Positions 8,896 to 18,256 of a stretch of DNA of 64,000 bases are shown piece by piece (position 1 is the first letter of the stretch; every line of letters begins with the position of its first letter). Both the position numbers and the translations under genes were made by a program. The stretch comes from Actinomadura sp. CNU-125. GTDB lineage: Bacteria; Actinomycetota; Actinomycetes; Streptosporangiales; Streptosporangiaceae. The DNA lies in the NCBI RefSeq assembly GCF_001942465.1, contig NZ_MKJY01000333.1:56471-120470 (forward strand), in the 5' to 3' direction. The notes under the pieces are model-generated. The model saw nothing but the letters and a program-made list of their open reading frames with translations. It was not told the origin of the DNA and made no database searches.

Positions 8896-9869
8896 GTGGG
8901 GTTCAAGAAGATGATCGGGGCGTTCGGGGTGGGCGGCCCGAAGGTCGACACCGTGCTGACCGACCCTCGCCGCCGTCCCGGCGAAACGCTGGCGGGCGAG
9001 GTGCGCATCGCCGCGGCCGACTACGCCGTGGACGTCCAGAGGGTGACGCTGAGCCTGGTCGCCCGGGTCGAGATCGAGCACGGCGACGGCGAGGCGACCG
9101 GCGCGATGGAGTTCCACCGCGCGACGTGGCCGGCGCGTTCCGGCTCGAGGCCGAGGCCGACCGGACCGTCCCCTTCGAGCTGCCGGTGCCGTGGGAGGCC
9201 CCGATCACCGAGGTCTACGGGCGTCCGCTGCACGGCATGGCCGTGGGGGTGCGGACCGAGGTCGCCCTGGCGAAAGCCGTCGACAAGGGCGACCTCGACC
9301 CGATTGCGGTGCCGCCGCTGCCGTCGCAGGAGCGGGTCTTGGACGCCTTCGACCGGCTCGGCTTCGTCTTCAAGAGCGCCGACGTCGAGCACGGCCACAT
9401 CCACGGCGTCGCCCAGCGATTGCCGTTCTACCAGGAGATCGAGTTCTTCGCGCCGCCTGCGTACGGTGGCCGGATCGGCGAGGTGGAACTGACCTTCGTC
9501 GCGGGCCCGGACGGTATGGCGGTGGTGCTGGAGGCCGACACGCGCACCGGCATGTTCGGCTCGTCGGACCAGGTCTTCCGCCTTCAGATCGGCCACCGGG
9601 AGGCGATGGCCCTCGACTGGACGACCGAACTCGGCCGCTGGCTGGACGACCTGGCCGGCGGAACGGCCGGACATCACTTCGGGCACGGGACGGGCTCGCA
9701 CGAGTCCGGTCATGACGCGCACGGGCGTCACGGCGGTGGCGGCCCCGGGTGGGCGGGCGTCGCGGCCGGGGCGGCGGCGGGCGTCGCCGTCGGGGTGGCG
9801 GGCGGCATGATCGCCGACGAGGTCATCGAAGAGGTCTTCGAGGACGAGGACGAGGGCGACGAAGACTGA
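8896..9869 (+). CDS. SpoOM (Spo0M) family arrestin-like sporulation protein, frameshifted as read
   Basis: About 324 residues, start GTG 8896 after AAGGGAAGG. The family signatures are present: KMIGAFGVGGPKVDTVL at the start, GRPLHGMAVGVRTEVALAKA, VDKGDLDPIAVPPLPSQERV, RLPFYQEIEFFAPP, and GHREAMALDW near residue 235. The C-terminus adds a His/Gly-rich stretch, a hydrophobic Ala/Gly helix (AGVAAGAAAGVAVGVAGGMI) and an acidic tail (EEVFEDEDEGDED). One G is missing near 9130 (FHRAT, then VAGAFRLEAEADRTVPFE in the next frame); adding it restores one protein. SpoOM proteins have arrestin-like folds and affect sporulation or envelope control. A BlaI-type box overlaps its likely promoter. Confidence 0.85.
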
Positions 9870-9903
9870 CCGCCGGGCCGCTTCGCCCGCACGTCGTCCC
9901 GTC

Positions 9904-9919
9904 CAACTACACGTGTAAT
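9904..9919. promoter_or_regulatory. BlaI-type operator upstream of the CNNM/CorC gene
   Basis: CAACTACACGTGTAAT holds the palindrome TACACGTGTA (9908-9917) and differs from the site at 8817 at one base. It ends 45 bp before the ATG at 9965 and is followed by TTTAT, so it overlaps a possible -10 (TAATTTAT). This puts the CNNM gene in the same predicted regulon. Confidence 0.7.
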
Positions 9920-9964
9920 TTATCCGCCAGACGACACCGGCGAAGGTAGGTGGACAGGGGCGTC

Positions 9965-11301
9965 ATGGGCGATTACTGGTTGAACATCGCGCTGGTCGTG
10001 GTGCTGGTGCTGCTGAACGCGGTGTTCGCCGGCAGCGAGATCGCGCTGATCTCCCTGCGCGAGGGGCAGATACGGCAGCTGGAGCGCCGCGGCGGAGCGA
10101 CCGCACGAACGCTGGTGCGCCTGGCGCGCGACCCCAACCGCTTCCTCGCCACCATTCAGGTCGGGATCACCCTGGCGGGCTTTCTGGCGTCGGCGGCCGC
10201 GGCGGTGTCACTGGCCGAGCCGCTGGTGTCACCGCTGGGCTTCCTGGGCGGCGCCGCCGAACCGGTGGCGATCGCCCTGGTGACGGTGGTGCTGTCCTTC
10301 ATCACCCTGGTCTTCGGGGAACTGGCGCCCAAGCGGCTGGCGATGCAGTTCGCCGAGCGTTGGGCGCTGCTGGTCGCGCGGCCGCTGGACGTGCTGTCGC
10401 TGGTGTCGCGCCCCGCGATCTGGGCGCTCGGCGCGTCCACCGACCTCGTGGTCCGGACGCTGGGCGGCGACCCCCGCGCCGACAAGGAACAGCTCAGCCC
10501 GGAGGAACTGCGGGACCTGGTGGCGGGCCACCGCGGGCTGACCGCCGAGCAGCGGCTGATCATCTCCGGTGCGCTGGAGATCCACGAACGGACGCTGCGG
10601 GAGGTGCTCCGCCCGCGCCGGGAGGTGTTCACTCTGCCGGACGACCGGCCGGCCGGGCAGGCGCGCACCGCACTGGCCGAATCGGGGCACTCCCGCGCCC
10701 CGGTCATCACGGCCGGCGAGCTGGACGATGTCGTCGGCATCGCGAACCTGCGCGACCTGACGACCGGCGACCCGACCGTCCCGGTCGCGGAACTGGCCCG
10801 CCCGGCCGTCGTCTTCCCCGACTCGGTCCGGGTGTCGGACGCCCTGCGCCGCTTCAAGGCGGAGCACCAGCAGCTCGCGCTGGTCGTGGACGAGCACGGC
10901 GGCGTCGAGGGCATCGTCACCCTGGAGGACCTGCTGGAGGAGATCGTCGGCGAGATCTACGACGAGACCGACCGCGACGTCATGGCCGTGCGGACGGAAC
11001 CGGACGGGGCGCTGCTGGTCCCCGGAACCTTCCCTGTCCACGACCTCCCCGACCTCGGTGTGGACGTCGCCGAACCCCCGCCCGGCGACTACACCACCAT
11101 CGCCGGTCTCGTCCTGGCGATGCTGCGGCGCGTCCCCGAACGACCCGGCGACCGCGTCGACGTCCCCGGCTGGAGCATCGAGGTCACCGAGATCGACCGG
11201 CACGCCATCACCGGCGTGCGGATGCGCCCGCCGCCGGGCGGCCCGGACCGGCGGCCGGCAAGGAGGGGACCGCTCGGGACGAGGGCCACCGAGACCGGTA
11301 G
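9965..11301 (+). CDS. CNNM/CorC-type membrane protein (DUF21, CBS pair, CorC_HlyC domain)
   Basis: The order is classic: an N-terminal DUF21 transmembrane domain (VFAGSEIALISLREGQIRQL; ITLAGFLASAAAAVSLAEPL; LVFGELAPKRLAMQF), a CBS pair (residues about 215-345, with LALVVDEHGGVEGIVTLEDL and LEEIVGEIYDE), and a CorC/HlyC domain (GDYTTIAGLVLAMLRRVP). Such proteins move or sense Mg2+ or Co2+. ATG 9965 is preferred over GTG 9950 because AGGGG lies five bases before it. As read, the frame runs on without a stop into the next membrane protein to 12322. A shift near 11235 in the CCGCCGCCGGGCGG tract would end it at TAG 11299-11301 with a hydrophilic tail (GKEGTARDEGHRDR), which I think likelier than a true fusion. 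Confidence 0.8.
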
Positions 11302-11470
11302 GACAAGCTCGACGACCGGTGCGCCGAGAACTGCACGGCGGTTGGAGCCACGTCCGGGAGAAGCGTGTACATATTCGGTCGGTGGCGACGGGACGACCGT
11401 GGGGTGGCCGGTACCGGCCCGGATCGGCATCGAAGCGATTTCGCGAGTTTCGTGTGTGATACTCCGGCAG

Positions 11471-12322
11471 ATGAGTGATCGTTCCTATGCGGGAACGCAA
11501 ACCGGAAGTCCGTTTCCCGGAACCGCCCCGAGCCCGCGCGGTCGCGTCCTCGAAAGCGTCCTGTTCCTGAGCGCTCTTTTCTTCGCCGCGCGGTCGGTCG
11601 TCGCGGCGGTGGGCGGCGATCCGCGCGCGGTCGTCGCGGCGGCGGGGCTGACCTTGTCGTTGCTGCTGACCGGACTGGCCGTGCGCGGTCGGCAGGCCGC
11701 CCTTCGCGATCGGGCGGCGTGGGTCTTTCCCGCGACGCTGCTGTTCTCCGGCGTCGCCATGATCGTGGACACCGGCCGTGCGGGCGCGGATTACGGAGGA
11801 GTGTACGCCGAGCTTCTCGGCCCCGCCCTGGTCGCCGCGGGCCTCGCCGGCGGCGTCCTCTACCGGTATACGCTCGCGCGCATGCACGCGCCGTCCGGCG
11901 GGTGGGTGCGGACGAACAGCGATTTCGCCGGGCCCGAACCGTGGATGCGCGCCCTTGGGACCGTGCTGCTGCTGGGCGCGTCCCACTTCGCCGTGCAGCT
12001 GGTCGGCGCGGTGCCGGACGGCGACTGGCGGCGGGTGCTGGCCGCCGTCGGCTACGGCACGGCGCTGCTGCTGGGCGGCCTCGGCCTGAACGGGCGGCAG
12101 GTCGGCCTGAGCATCCGGCTCGTCTGGCTGTTCCCCGCGACGATGTCGGTCCTGGGCCTGGCCATGATCATGAATCCGGACTACGGAGATCCCACCTGGA
12201 GCGGTGCCGCCGCGATCGGTACGGTCGTGGTGCAGTTCGGCTCCGGGATGGTGATCGCGGGCGTCGTCGGGTGCGTCCTGTACGTGTCCGCGGTGACCGG
12301 AAGGGCGCCCCGCCGCCACTGA
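11471..12322 (+). CDS. Multi-pass membrane protein with internal duplication, unknown function
   Basis: From ATG 11471 there are 283 residues and about eight membrane segments. Residues 61-131 and 197-271 are clear repeats of each other: each has a hydrophobic helix, then GRQ, a basic residue, then W-x-FPAT and G-x-AMI (VRGRQ ... AAWVFPATLLFSGVAMIV and NGRQV ... VWLFPATMSVLGLAMIM). I do not know the family. No good ribosome site precedes this ATG, and the frame is open back into the CNNM gene, so it may be translated by coupling or be the C-terminal half of a fusion. Confidence 0.55.
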   Translation: MSDRSYAGTQTGSPFPGTAPSPRGRVLESVLFLSALFFAARSVVAAVGGDPRAVVAAAGLTLSLLLTGLAVRGRQAALRDRAAWVFPATLLFSGVAMIVDTGRAGADYGGVYAELLGPALVAAGLAGGVLYRYTLARMHAPSGGWVRTNSDFAGPEPWMRALGTVLLLGASHFAVQLVGAVPDGDWRRVLAAVGYGTALLLGGLGLNGRQVGLSIRLVWLFPATMSVLGLAMIMNPDYGDPTWSGAAAIGTVVVQFGSGMVIAGVVGCVLYVSAVTGRAPRRH

Positions 12323-12432
12323 GGAAACGGGGTCGCCTTCACGCACGCGATCACCGTCGATATCTCGCACCATGCCTTGCCGTTGGTCGCGCGGTGCAGT
12401 CGCCTTGGGCGACCCAATGCCTTCGAATGGAG

Positions 12433-12854
12433 TCAGCGTCGCCTTTGGTCGACGAAGATCTGCGGTACACCCGAGTGGATTTCGATCCATTCGGCGCCCT
12501 CGTCGCCGCGCGCCACGAGTAGAGCAGGTCGGGGGTGAAGAAGCCCATGTCCGGGCCGACGCGTCGCCTTCCGAAGACGAGTTCGCCGCGGAGGATGTAG
12601 TTCAGCTGGTAAGTGCCGTGGCGGTGGGGCTTGACGCGCTCGCCGGGCCGGGCCGTCTCGTGGAAGACGCAGAGCCGCGGAGAATGGACGAGCGTTCTGG
12701 TGACGAGATCCCGGCCGAGCAGGTCGAGGTAGCGTTCGGCGCCCGGGGCGTCCCCGAGCCGTTCGGCGTTGGTGTGTCCCGGTATTTCATTGACATCGAA
12801 GAAGAACTGTCGGGACGTATCGTGCTCGTTGCCGCCTGCGACGTCGTCGGTCAC
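12433..12854 (-). CDS. Small cupin-domain protein, frameshifted near its end
   Basis: About 140 residues, GTG start at 12854 after GGAAAGGAAG. The cupin metal motif is visible (ERVKPHRHGTYQLNYILRGE, with Glu and His ligands), followed by the second strand region (GPDMGFFTPDLLYSW). One missing G near 12515 shifts the frame; with it restored, the protein ends GAEWIEIHSGVPQIFVDQ plus three basic residues, a normal cupin C-terminus, at TGA 12433-12435. The N-terminal third (FFFDVNEIPGHTNAERLG) resembles other single-domain cupins acting on ring-bound or acyl substrates, but no substrate can be named. Confidence 0.65.
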
Positions 12855-12950
12855 CTGTCCGCTTCCTTTCCTGCACGGCGTTTCGGTGCTTTGCCTTGCT
12901 GGTTTGCCGCCTGCGGTTCGACCATGGAACCGGAGGTCGCCTAGAGGGGC

Positions 12951-13121
12951 CGGGGCAGCACCGGCGCGGAACTGGTCGAACTCGACCACGAGCTCGGCCG
13001 CCTGCGAGAGGGATACCTCGCCGACGTCATCGCCGTTCCCGGAGACCCGACCCGAGACATCACCGTCGCTCAGGACGTGCGGTTCGTCATGAAGGAGGGA
13101 CGCATCTACAAGGGCCCGTGA
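12951..13121 (+). pseudogene. C-terminal remnant of an amidohydrolase (imidazolonepropionase-like)
   Basis: An open stretch without any plausible start reads AELVELDHELGRLREGYLAD, VIAVPGDPTRDITVAQDV, then RFVMKEGRIYKGP and a stop at 13119-13121. This matches the last 55 or so residues of metal-dependent amidohydrolases (LGxLxPGxLADxIxVxGDPxxDI ... VMKxGxxxxG). Nothing upstream continues the homology: the cupin gene on the other strand begins at 12854. It is a gene fragment, probably left by an old deletion. Confidence 0.6.
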
Positions 13122-13267
13122 ACGCAAGGCCGCGCCGACCCGAAGAACCGGGTACCGGAGCGGCCGGACGCGGCACCCGGCCCCGCGCCGTCGAACGGGC
13201 CGGCGTCGTCCGGCGGGGACGGTGTTCTGCGGGGAACCGGGGGAGGACGGGGGCCGTCTGTTCGATC

Positions 13268-15468
13268 ATGAACATCCCGGACCTTCCCGAAGCCGCCGCC
13301 GATTCGCTGCCCCGCGTGCTCGTCGCGCCCGCCTGGACGCGCGCGTCCGAGAACTCCGGGCCCGTCATCGTGCCCGGCCTGACGGCCCCGCGCGAGGTCA
13401 CGATCCACTGGACGGACGGCGCGCACGCCGCGTGGGCCGAAGCCGACATCAAGAAGTGGAGCGGCAGCTACGGTGTCCAGCCGGACTGGGACCGGATCTG
13501 GCGTCCCGGCGACTGGCGCGACAGCGGGGTCGTTCTCCCCCTGGTGTTCGCGCAGGCTCCCCTGGACGTGGCGGAACCGCTGCTCGCCGAGTGGGAGACC
13601 GGCGACACGCTCCGGGTCGGCAACGCGGTCAAGCGGACGGTGGTCCGGTTCGGGACGCGGGTGTACCCGCTGCTGCTGTCGGGCGCCGAGACCCACCCCC
13701 GCGCGTGGGGCGAGTTCCTCCTGCCGTTCCGCAGTCCCGAGGTCGCCGCGATGATGGCGGACTGGTTCGCCCGGACCAAGGCCATGCGCGGGGTCGGGGC
13801 CGCGTGGCTGGAATGGCACGGCACCGGCGCCGCCCGGCTGCTGGTGCCGCGCGCTCGGCGGGCCGGGCCCGGCCCGGCAGGCGGCCGAGGCCGCGCTGCG
13901 GCACATCGCCGCCGTCCGCGACGGCGAGACGGTGCTCGCGGCCGTCCGCGAGTACAGGCGACCGGGCCGCCGCGCTGGAGAAGTTCCTGGCCACCGACCC
14001 GCTCGACGTCGTCCCGCCGACCGTGCCCGCGACGCCCGGCTGGCTGGAGGCCGCCGCGCTCCCGCCCGTCGAACTGCGCGACCGGAGCGCCCGCCTGCCG
14101 GACGGCTCGGTCGCGCACGTGCTCACGATCCTGGCCCTGTCGCCGCCCGGCACCCCGCACGCGGGCCTGCGGGTCGTCCGCGAGACCTGCGATCCGGCGT
14201 CGCTGGCCGCGTTCTCCCGGGCGGTGTTCCGGGCGTGGCTGGCGAACGGGATGCCGGCACCGGCGAACTGGGCGTTCACCCAGCTCGGCCTGCTCGGCGA
14301 CGACGAAGCCGCGCGCGAACTCACCCCCCTCCTGCGCAAGTGGCCGGGCGAGGGCGGGCACGCGCGCGCCGTCATCGGCCTGGACGTGCTCACCGCCATC
14401 GGTACCGACACCGCGCTGACCTGCCTCAACCAGATCGCGCAGCGGGTCCGGTACAAGGGGCTGAAGGCGCAGGCCCGGGAGCGGATCGACCGGATCGCCG
14501 AGCGGCGCGACCTCACCGCCGACCAGCTCGCCGACCGGCTCGTCCCCACGTTCGACCTGGACGGGGACGGCGCCCTCACCCTCGACTACGGGCCCCGGGC
14601 GTTCGCGGTCGTCTTCGACGAGACGCTCAGGCCGCAGGTCACCGACCAGGCGGGCAAGCTCCGCAAGGCGCTGCCCAAGCCCGGCGCGAAGGACGATCCC
14701 GAGCTGGCGCCCGCCGCGTACCAGCGGTTCTCGCGGCTGAAGAAGGACGTCCGCACCGTCGCGTCCGACCTGGTCCACCGGCTCGAACGCGCCATGGTCG
14801 ACCGGCGCCGGTGGAGCGCGGAGGAGTTCGCCGACCAGTTCGCCGGCCATCCGCTGACGCGGCACCTCGCCCGCCGGCTCGTCTGGCTGGCCGGCACCGG
14901 CGGGGACGCGCGCACGTTCCGGCTCGCCGAGGACGGCACTCTCGCGGACGCCGCCGACGACGCGTTCGTCCTCCCCGGCGACGCCCGGATCGGCGTCGCG
15001 CACCCCATCGACCTGGGCGACGAGACCGCGGCGTGGGGGCAGGTCTTCGCCGATTACGAGATCCTGCAGCCGTTCCCGCAGCTCGGCCGGGAGGTCCACC
15101 GACTCACCGACGCGCAGGCGAAGGGCTTCCGGCTCGAACGGTTCGAGGGCCTGACCGTCCCGACCGGGGCGATCCTCGGCCTGACGAACCGGGGGTGGGA
15201 GCGCGGCGAGCCGCAGGAGGCGGGCATCGAGCACGCCTTCGTGCGTCCCTTGCCGGGGGACCGGTACGTGCTGCTCAACCTCGATCCCGGTTTCGTCGCG
15301 GCCGATTCGCACGCGTTCGACGAGCACACGATCGTGTACGCGTCCGTGTCGGGCGACCGGTACGGGCCGTGGTCCGGCGGCGAGGTCCGGTTCGGTGACC
15401 TCGACGAGGTCACGGCGTCCGAACTGCTCCGCGACCTGACCGTCCTGGAAGACGCCGCCAAGTCCTGA
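13268..15468 (+). CDS. DUF4132-family protein, with two frameshifts as read
   Basis: About 733 residues if repaired. The N-terminal 190 residues read in one frame up to GTGAARLLVP near 13850. A short piece (ALRHIAAVRDGETVLAAVRE) reads in a second frame, and from 13957 the rest (GDRAAALEKFLATDPLDVVP to the stop) reads in the third. The C-terminal half has the DUF4132 pattern: KLRKALPKPGAKDDPELA, RFSRLKKDVRTVASDLVHRL, then a HPxD-like pair (GVAHPIDLGDETAAWGQVFA) and QPFPQLGREVHRLTD. DUF4132 proteins often carry WGR domains and armadillo-like repeats; the function is unknown. ATG 13268 has only a weak ribosome site. Confidence 0.7.
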
Positions 15469-15587
15469 AACGGCGGTACGAAACGAACACGGCCGCCGGC
15501 ACCCGCGCGTCCGCCGAAGCCGAACCGGCCTCCGGATCCCCGCCCGTTAATGATCTACATTGTAAAGGCCGCCGCCGCGGACGGACG

Positions 15588-16844
15588 TCAGCCGCGTAGC
15601 GAGACGTGCACGTCGCCGTCGCCCGGACGGACCGCGTCGAGCATCCCGCCCGGGATGCGGAACACCCGGCCGGGCGCCGCGGGCCAGGGCAGCCGCCGTT
15701 CGGCGAGGGTGCGGCCGTTCTGGGCGACCGTGACCCGGGGGAACGGCGCGTACTCGTCCGTCCAGGCCAGCAGGCGCCCGCGGGCCGGGCCGCGGTCGCC
15801 GGGACGGTACGCGGCGGGGGAGATCCAGCGCAGCGGTGCGGCGGCGACGATCCGTACTCCGTCGCCCGGGACGGTACGGCCCGCGAGGTGGTCGAGGACG
15901 GTGCGGGCCGCGTGGGCGCCGTCGAGGGCCGCGATGTCCGCGGTGTCCACGGGGTGCAGCATGTTGCCCGCCGCGAAGACCCCCGGACGGCTGGTGCGCA
16001 GCGCGCCGTCGACCGCGGGACCCAGGGTGCCGGGGGAGAGTTCGAGCCCGGCGGACCGGGCCAGTTCGTTGTCGGGGATCCAGTCCCCGGTGAACACGAC
16101 CGTGTCGCAGGGAACGTTCCAGCGGCGGCCGCTGACGGCGTCCTCGATCTGCACGGCCTCGACGCGGCCCTTGCCGATGATCCGGGTGACGCGGGTGCGG
16201 GTGCGCAGCGGTACCCGCAGCCCGGCCCGGCCCGCGAGGGGGAGCAGCGCGTACGCCTCGCCGCGGGGCCGTTCCGTGGTCATCAGGACGGTCCGGCAGC
16301 CGGCCTCGCGCAGCGTCAGCACGGCCGACCAGCTGACCAGCTCGCTGCCGACGACGACGGCGCGGCGGCCCGGCCTGCGGTGGTGCAGGTGGACGAGGTT
16401 CTGCAGGTGGCCGGTGGTGTAGACGCCGTCCGGGCGGTCGCCGGGGACCAGCCGCGCGGTCCTCGGCCGTTCGCGGGCTCCGGTCGCCAGCACCACGGCG
16501 TCCGCGTGCACCTCGAACAGGCCGTCCGGTGCGGTGACCTCCAGGCCGCCGTCGGGGGACCAGCCGGTCACCATCGCGCCGGTGCGGATCTCGGCTCCGG
16601 CCCGTTCGGCTCCGCGCACCATGCGCCGCGCGTACGCGGGGCCGGTCAGGACCCGGTGCAGGTCGCGGAGGCCGAAGCCGGTGTGGCCGCAGTGCCGCGG
16701 GATGCCGCCGGCCTCCTGCTCGCGTTCGAGCACGAGGGTCGGGCCGGGGACGGACCGGGCGAGTTCCGCGGCCGTCCGCAGCCCGGCGGGTCCGCCGCCG
16801 ACGATGGCCACCGCGGGCGTCAGCCGGGTGCGTGTCGTGCTCAT
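15588..16844 (-). CDS. NAD(P)/FAD-dependent oxidoreductase (GlpB-like partner of the GlpA-type enzyme)
   Basis: 418 residues, start ATG 16844 overlapping the previous gene's stop (ATGA). The N-terminus has the FAD-binding Rossmann motif AVAIVGGGPAGLRTAAELA, an EREQEAGGIPRHCGHTGFG segment, ATGARERPRTARLVPG, and a second nucleotide site (RRAVVVGSELVSWSAVLTL). GVFAAGNMLHPVDTAD is the late FAD motif. This class sits beside GlpA and GlpK in many glycerol operons that lack a classical GlpD and probably carries electrons away from it. It is the last gene of a five-gene minus-strand operon. Confidence 0.85.
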   Translation of the reverse strand: MSTTRTRLTPAVAIVGGGPAGLRTAAELARSVPGPTLVLEREQEAGGIPRHCGHTGFGLRDLHRVLTGPAYARRMVRGAERAGAEIRTGAMVTGWSPDGGLEVTAPDGLFEVHADAVVLATGARERPRTARLVPGDRPDGVYTTGHLQNLVHLHHRRPGRRAVVVGSELVSWSAVLTLREAGCRTVLMTTERPRGEAYALLPLAGRAGLRVPLRTRTRVTRIIGKGRVEAVQIEDAVSGRRWNVPCDTVVFTGDWIPDNELARSAGLELSPGTLGPAVDGALRTSRPGVFAAGNMLHPVDTADIAALDGAHAARTVLDHLAGRTVPGDGVRIVAAAPLRWISPAAYRPGDRGPARGRLLAWTDEYAPFPRVTVAQNGRTLAERRLPWPAAPGRVFRIPGGMLDAVRPGDGDVHVSLRG

Positions 16845-18256
16845 CGCTTGCCTTCCTCGTCGGCGGCCCGCAGGGCCCGCTCCAGCATCCCGGTGACGTT
16901 CGCGCCGCAGTAGAAGCCCTGGCAGCGCCCGTTCATCGCGCGGGTACGGCGGCGCAGCCCGTCCATGTCGCGCGGCGGGATCGTGCTCGCGAGCGCGTCG
17001 CGGATCTCGCCGCGGGTGACCCGTTCGCAGAAGCACGCGATGCTGCCGTACTCGGGGTCGGCGGCGATGCGTCCGGCGTCGGTGTACGGGCGCGGGAACG
17101 CCTCGCCGATGTTGGGCATGCGCGGCGGGTCGGGGAGGTCGGTGCGTTCGCGCAGTTCCAGGCCCGCCTCGCCCAGCAGCCCCAGCAGGTGCGCGGCCAC
17201 GGCCATGCCGGCCGTCAGGCCGGTGGACCGGATGCCGCCGGCGACCGCGTAGCGCTGCGCGGCGTCGACCTCGATCGTGTAGTCGGGGACGTCGGCGGCG
17301 GCGCGCAGTCCCGCGTACGTCGCGGTGACCTCCTCCCGGAGCAGGGACGGCATGATGCGCTCCCCGTGCCCGAGCAGGAACGCGTAGCCGTCCTCGGTGG
17401 TCGAGGTGTCGGTGCGGTCGGTCATGTCCTCGGCGGTGGGGCCGAGCATGACGTTGCCGTAGATGGTCGGGCTGATCAGGACGCCCTTGCCGAGCTTGGA
17501 CGGCACGGGGAGCACGATCCGGTCCACGAGCGGGCGGGCCTGCTTGTCGTAGACGAGCAGTTCGCCGCGCCGTGGGTGCAGGTGGAACCGGTCGTATCCG
17601 AACATGGCGTCCAGTACGTCGCCGCCGAGCCCGGCCGCGTTCACCACCCAGCGTGCGCGCACGTCGCCGCGGTCGGTGTGCAGGACGGTCGCGTCCGGTC
17701 CGGGGGTGACGGACTCGACGCGGTGCGAGCGCAGCAGGCGGGTGCCGCGCCGGACCGCTTCGGTGGCCAGCGCGAGGGTGGTGGTCCAGGTGCAGATGAT
17801 GGATTCGCCCGGGACCGTGAGGCCGCCGAGGGCGCCGGGGCCGAGCGTGGGCACCTGCCGGTACACCTCGTCCGGCCCGACGATCCCGGCGTCGGTGTAT
17901 CCGTTCTTCTCGGCTTTCTCCTTCAGGCCGGGGAGCGCGGCGAGCTGCTCGTCGTCCCAGGCCACCAGGAGCGCGCCGGTCGGCTCGTAGGGGATGCCGG
18001 TGCGGTCGGCGTAGTCCTTGAGCAGGTGGTATCCCTCGGCGACGAGGCGTGCCTCCAGGGTGCCGGGGGTCGCGTCGAAGCCGGTGTGCAGGATCGCGGT
18101 GTTGGCTTTGCTGGTGCCGTCGCCGACGTCGGCGCGGGCGTCCAGCAGGACGACGTCGAGCCGGTGGGCCGAAAGGGCCCGCGCGATGGCCGAGCCCACG
18201 ACCCCCGCGCCGATCACGGCGACGTCGGCGGCCGGTTCGGTTCGTGCTGTGGTCAC
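16841..18256 (-). CDS. GlpA-type FAD-dependent glycerol-3-phosphate dehydrogenase with BFD-like [2Fe-2S] domain
   Basis: 471 residues, GTG 18256 overlapping the kinase stop (GTGA). An N-terminal DAO fold carries VAVIGAGVVGSAIARALSA and SKANTAILHTGFDATPGTLE, the substrate-side region typical of GlpA. VVNAAGLGGDVLDAMFG and GGIRSTGLTAGMAVAAHLLG follow. The C-terminus has the four-Cys BFD cluster: CFCERVTRGEIRDAL ... GRCQGFYC. Together with the FGGY kinase and the second FAD enzyme it should oxidise glycerol 3-phosphate or a related polyol phosphate to the ketone. Confidence 0.85.
   Translation of the reverse strand: MTTARTEPAADVAVIGAGVVGSAIARALSAHRLDVVLLDARADVGDGTSKANTAILHTGFDATPGTLEARLVAEGYHLLKDYADRTGIPYEPTGALLVAWDDEQLAALPGLKEKAEKNGYTDAGIVGPDEVYRQVPTLGPGALGGLTVPGESIICTWTTTLALATEAVRRGTRLLRSHRVESVTPGPDATVLHTDRGDVRARWVVNAAGLGGDVLDAMFGYDRFHLHPRRGELLVYDKQARPLVDRIVLPVPSKLGKGVLISPTIYGNVMLGPTAEDMTDRTDTSTTEDGYAFLLGHGERIMPSLLREEVTATYAGLRAAADVPDYTIEVDAAQRYAVAGGIRSTGLTAGMAVAAHLLGLLGEAGLELRERTDLPDPPRMPNIGEAFPRPYTDAGRIAADPEYGSIACFCERVTRGEIRDALASTIPPRDMDGLRRRTRAMNGRCQGFYCGANVTGMLERALRAADEEGKR

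Noticed and set aside
15556..15564. Third BlaI box (TACA-T-TGTA)
   Set aside because: The spacer is one base, flanking bases differ, and it lies between the 3' ends of converging genes, so it cannot act as a promoter operator there.
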